Source of the DNA: Dactylosporangium fulvum
GTDB taxonomy: Bacteria > Actinomycetota > Actinomycetes > Mycobacteriales > Micromonosporaceae
Assembly (NCBI RefSeq): GCF_025137375.1
Contig: NZ_CP073720.1
Coordinates: 768,501 to 832,500 of the forward strand
Direction of reading: 5' to 3'
DNA length: 64,000 nt
The notes beneath the pieces are model-generated. The model did not search any database. It had not been told where the DNA came from and saw nothing but the letters and a program-made list of their open reading frames with translations. The position numbers and the translations under genes are program-made. Of the stretch, positions 63,118-64,000 are shown in pieces (position 1 is the first letter of the stretch; each line of letters opens with the position of its first letter).

Positions 63118-64000
63118 CTACTCCTTGATCTCCCCCGCTGCCGCGATACGGATGGGTGGTTCCATGAGCCGCAGCCGCATCGGCTTGCCCGACTCGAACC
63201 AGGATGCGTCGGGCCGGGTGGCCGGGGCCGCGCGCCACCGGCGGCCCGTCCGGTCCACGCCGACCGGATAGATCGTGAGGCCGCCGTCCGCGGTGAAATG
63301 CAGGCGGAGGAAGCCCTTGTAACCGGTGATGCCCTGGCCGGCGAACAGCTCGTTGACGTTGACGCTGACCTTCGAGGCGAGCAGCAGGTACAGCGCGAAG
63401 AGTTCGCCGCCGGCGAGTGCGGACAGCGGGAGGTACAGGACGATGGCCAGCAGCAGCGGCACCGGCCAGGTCAGGTCGACGAACGGCAGGTTGAGCCACG
63501 CCCAGGTGCCGAGGACCGCGAGCCCGACGAACGCGGCGCCGTGCAGCAGCCCCAGTGCCCAGTGCCGTGGTCTTCGCTGGCCGGCGCTGCGCGGCATGGC
63601 GAGCAGGCAGGCGCCCAGCACGTCGATGACCACCATCAGCGCCGCCGGGACCGTGACCAGGCGCTGCTCGACGCCCGCGACGACCCGGTCGGCGGCGTTG
63701 ACGAACGCCAGCATGGTCAGCGTCTGGAGCAGGCCGAGCAGGCCGAGGAACACCGGGTTTCGCCACGGCAGGCGCCAGAACACGCCGAGCGACAGGCCGC
63801 GGGAGCGGGCCTTCGTCGGGTAGGTCGCGGCGAGCGTGAACTCGCGGCTCGGCGAGGGATTGCGCACCAGCGACCTGCGCGGCGGCACCTCGATCCGGTC
63901 CGGCAGCTCGTGCGTCGGGTAGAGATACGCGCCGCCGCCACCGCAGGTGATGAGCTGCCGTTCGGGTCGCTCGTACCGCGCGTAGTGGTGCAGGTCGCCG
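63118..64000 (-). CDS. Metallophosphoesterase with C-terminal membrane helices (5' end outside window)
   Basis: The frame is open to the right edge. The edge part reads GDLHHYARYE and LITCGGGGAYLYPTHEL, which match the last metal-binding part of calcineurin-like phosphoesterases. A membrane part with four to five helices follows (PVFLGLLGLLQTLTMLAF; LVTVPAALMVVIDVLGACLL; LGLLHGAAFVGLAVLGTWAWL; VPLLLAIVLYLPLSAL), then a soluble tail. A GTG at 63888 is internal and not the true start. The substrate is unknown. Confidence 0.75.
   Translation of the reverse strand, partial: GDLHHYARYERPERQLITCGGGGAYLYPTHELPDRIEVPPRRSLVRNPSPSREFTLAATYPTKARSRGLSLGVFWRLPWRNPVFLGLLGLLQTLTMLAFVNAADRVVAGVEQRLVTVPAALMVVIDVLGACLLAMPRSAGQRRPRHWALGLLHGAAFVGLAVLGTWAWLNLPFVDLTWPVPLLLAIVLYLPLSALAGGELFALYLLLASKVSVNVNELFAGQGITGYKGFLRLHFTADGGLTIYPVGVDRTGRRWRAAPATRPDASWFESGKPMRLRLMEPPIRIAAAGEIKE

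Overview
The window is very GC-rich DNA, with short intergenic gaps, GTG starts, 4-base ATGA/GTGA gene overlaps and many start codons sitting 5-8 bases after a TANNNT -10 box (leaderless mRNAs). Gene content (actinobacterial Crp, a MarP operon, a type VII secretion core, mycobacterial-type ppa-dacB-tilS-hpt-ftsH-fol order, an MFS-dTMP kinase fusion) points to an actinomycete, most likely of the Micromonosporaceae (Micromonospora/Actinoplanes relatives). The genus is inferred, not proven.

Layout. 0-2 kb: TetR regulator with a TIGR03084-type protein, then crp. 2-5.2 kb: a CapA-like membrane protein followed by about 1.2 kb of non-coding DNA full of 8-bp tandem repeats and REP-like hairpins. 5.2-8.5 kb: nth, a TlpA-like lipoprotein, a NUDIX hydrolase and marP, the same order as in mycobacteria. 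8.5-15.6 kb: type VII secretion genes mycP, eccC (three ATPase domains) and eccD. 15.7-25.6 kb: ppa, dacB, a zinc-peptidase-like protein, tilS, a gamma-glutamyltransferase, hpt, ftsH and folE, closed by a clear terminator.

25.7-37.4 kb is the most unusual block. A type IV secretion-like set (pilin-like, PrgI/VirB3-like, VirB4-like, TrbL/VirB6-like, VirB8-like, transglycosylase+M23 wall hydrolase) lies between folE and folP. I see no relaxase, integrase or att site, so it looks like a resident export apparatus rather than a mobile element. One accessory gene is broken by an in-frame TAG, and part of the TrbL-like gene is visibly lower in GC.

37.7-40 kb: folP-folB-folK-DUF3180. 40-46 kb: membrane proteins and an osmoprotectant ABC transporter whose binding protein appears circularly permuted. 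47.9-51.8 kb: an orphan NuoD with altered quinone-site residues, a MazEF pair, a MidA/NDUFAF7-type methyltransferase and a PLP aldolase. The human relative of that methyltransferase modifies the NuoD counterpart, so the neighbourhood suggests a functional pair. 51.9-59.4 kb: MFS-dTMP kinase fusion, holB, a small WXG/EspC-like set, an LPXTG-type surface protein and a PSP1/RicT protein. 59.4-63.1 kb: a PaoABC-type molybdenum aldehyde oxidoreductase, then the 3' part of a metallophosphoesterase cut by the window edge.
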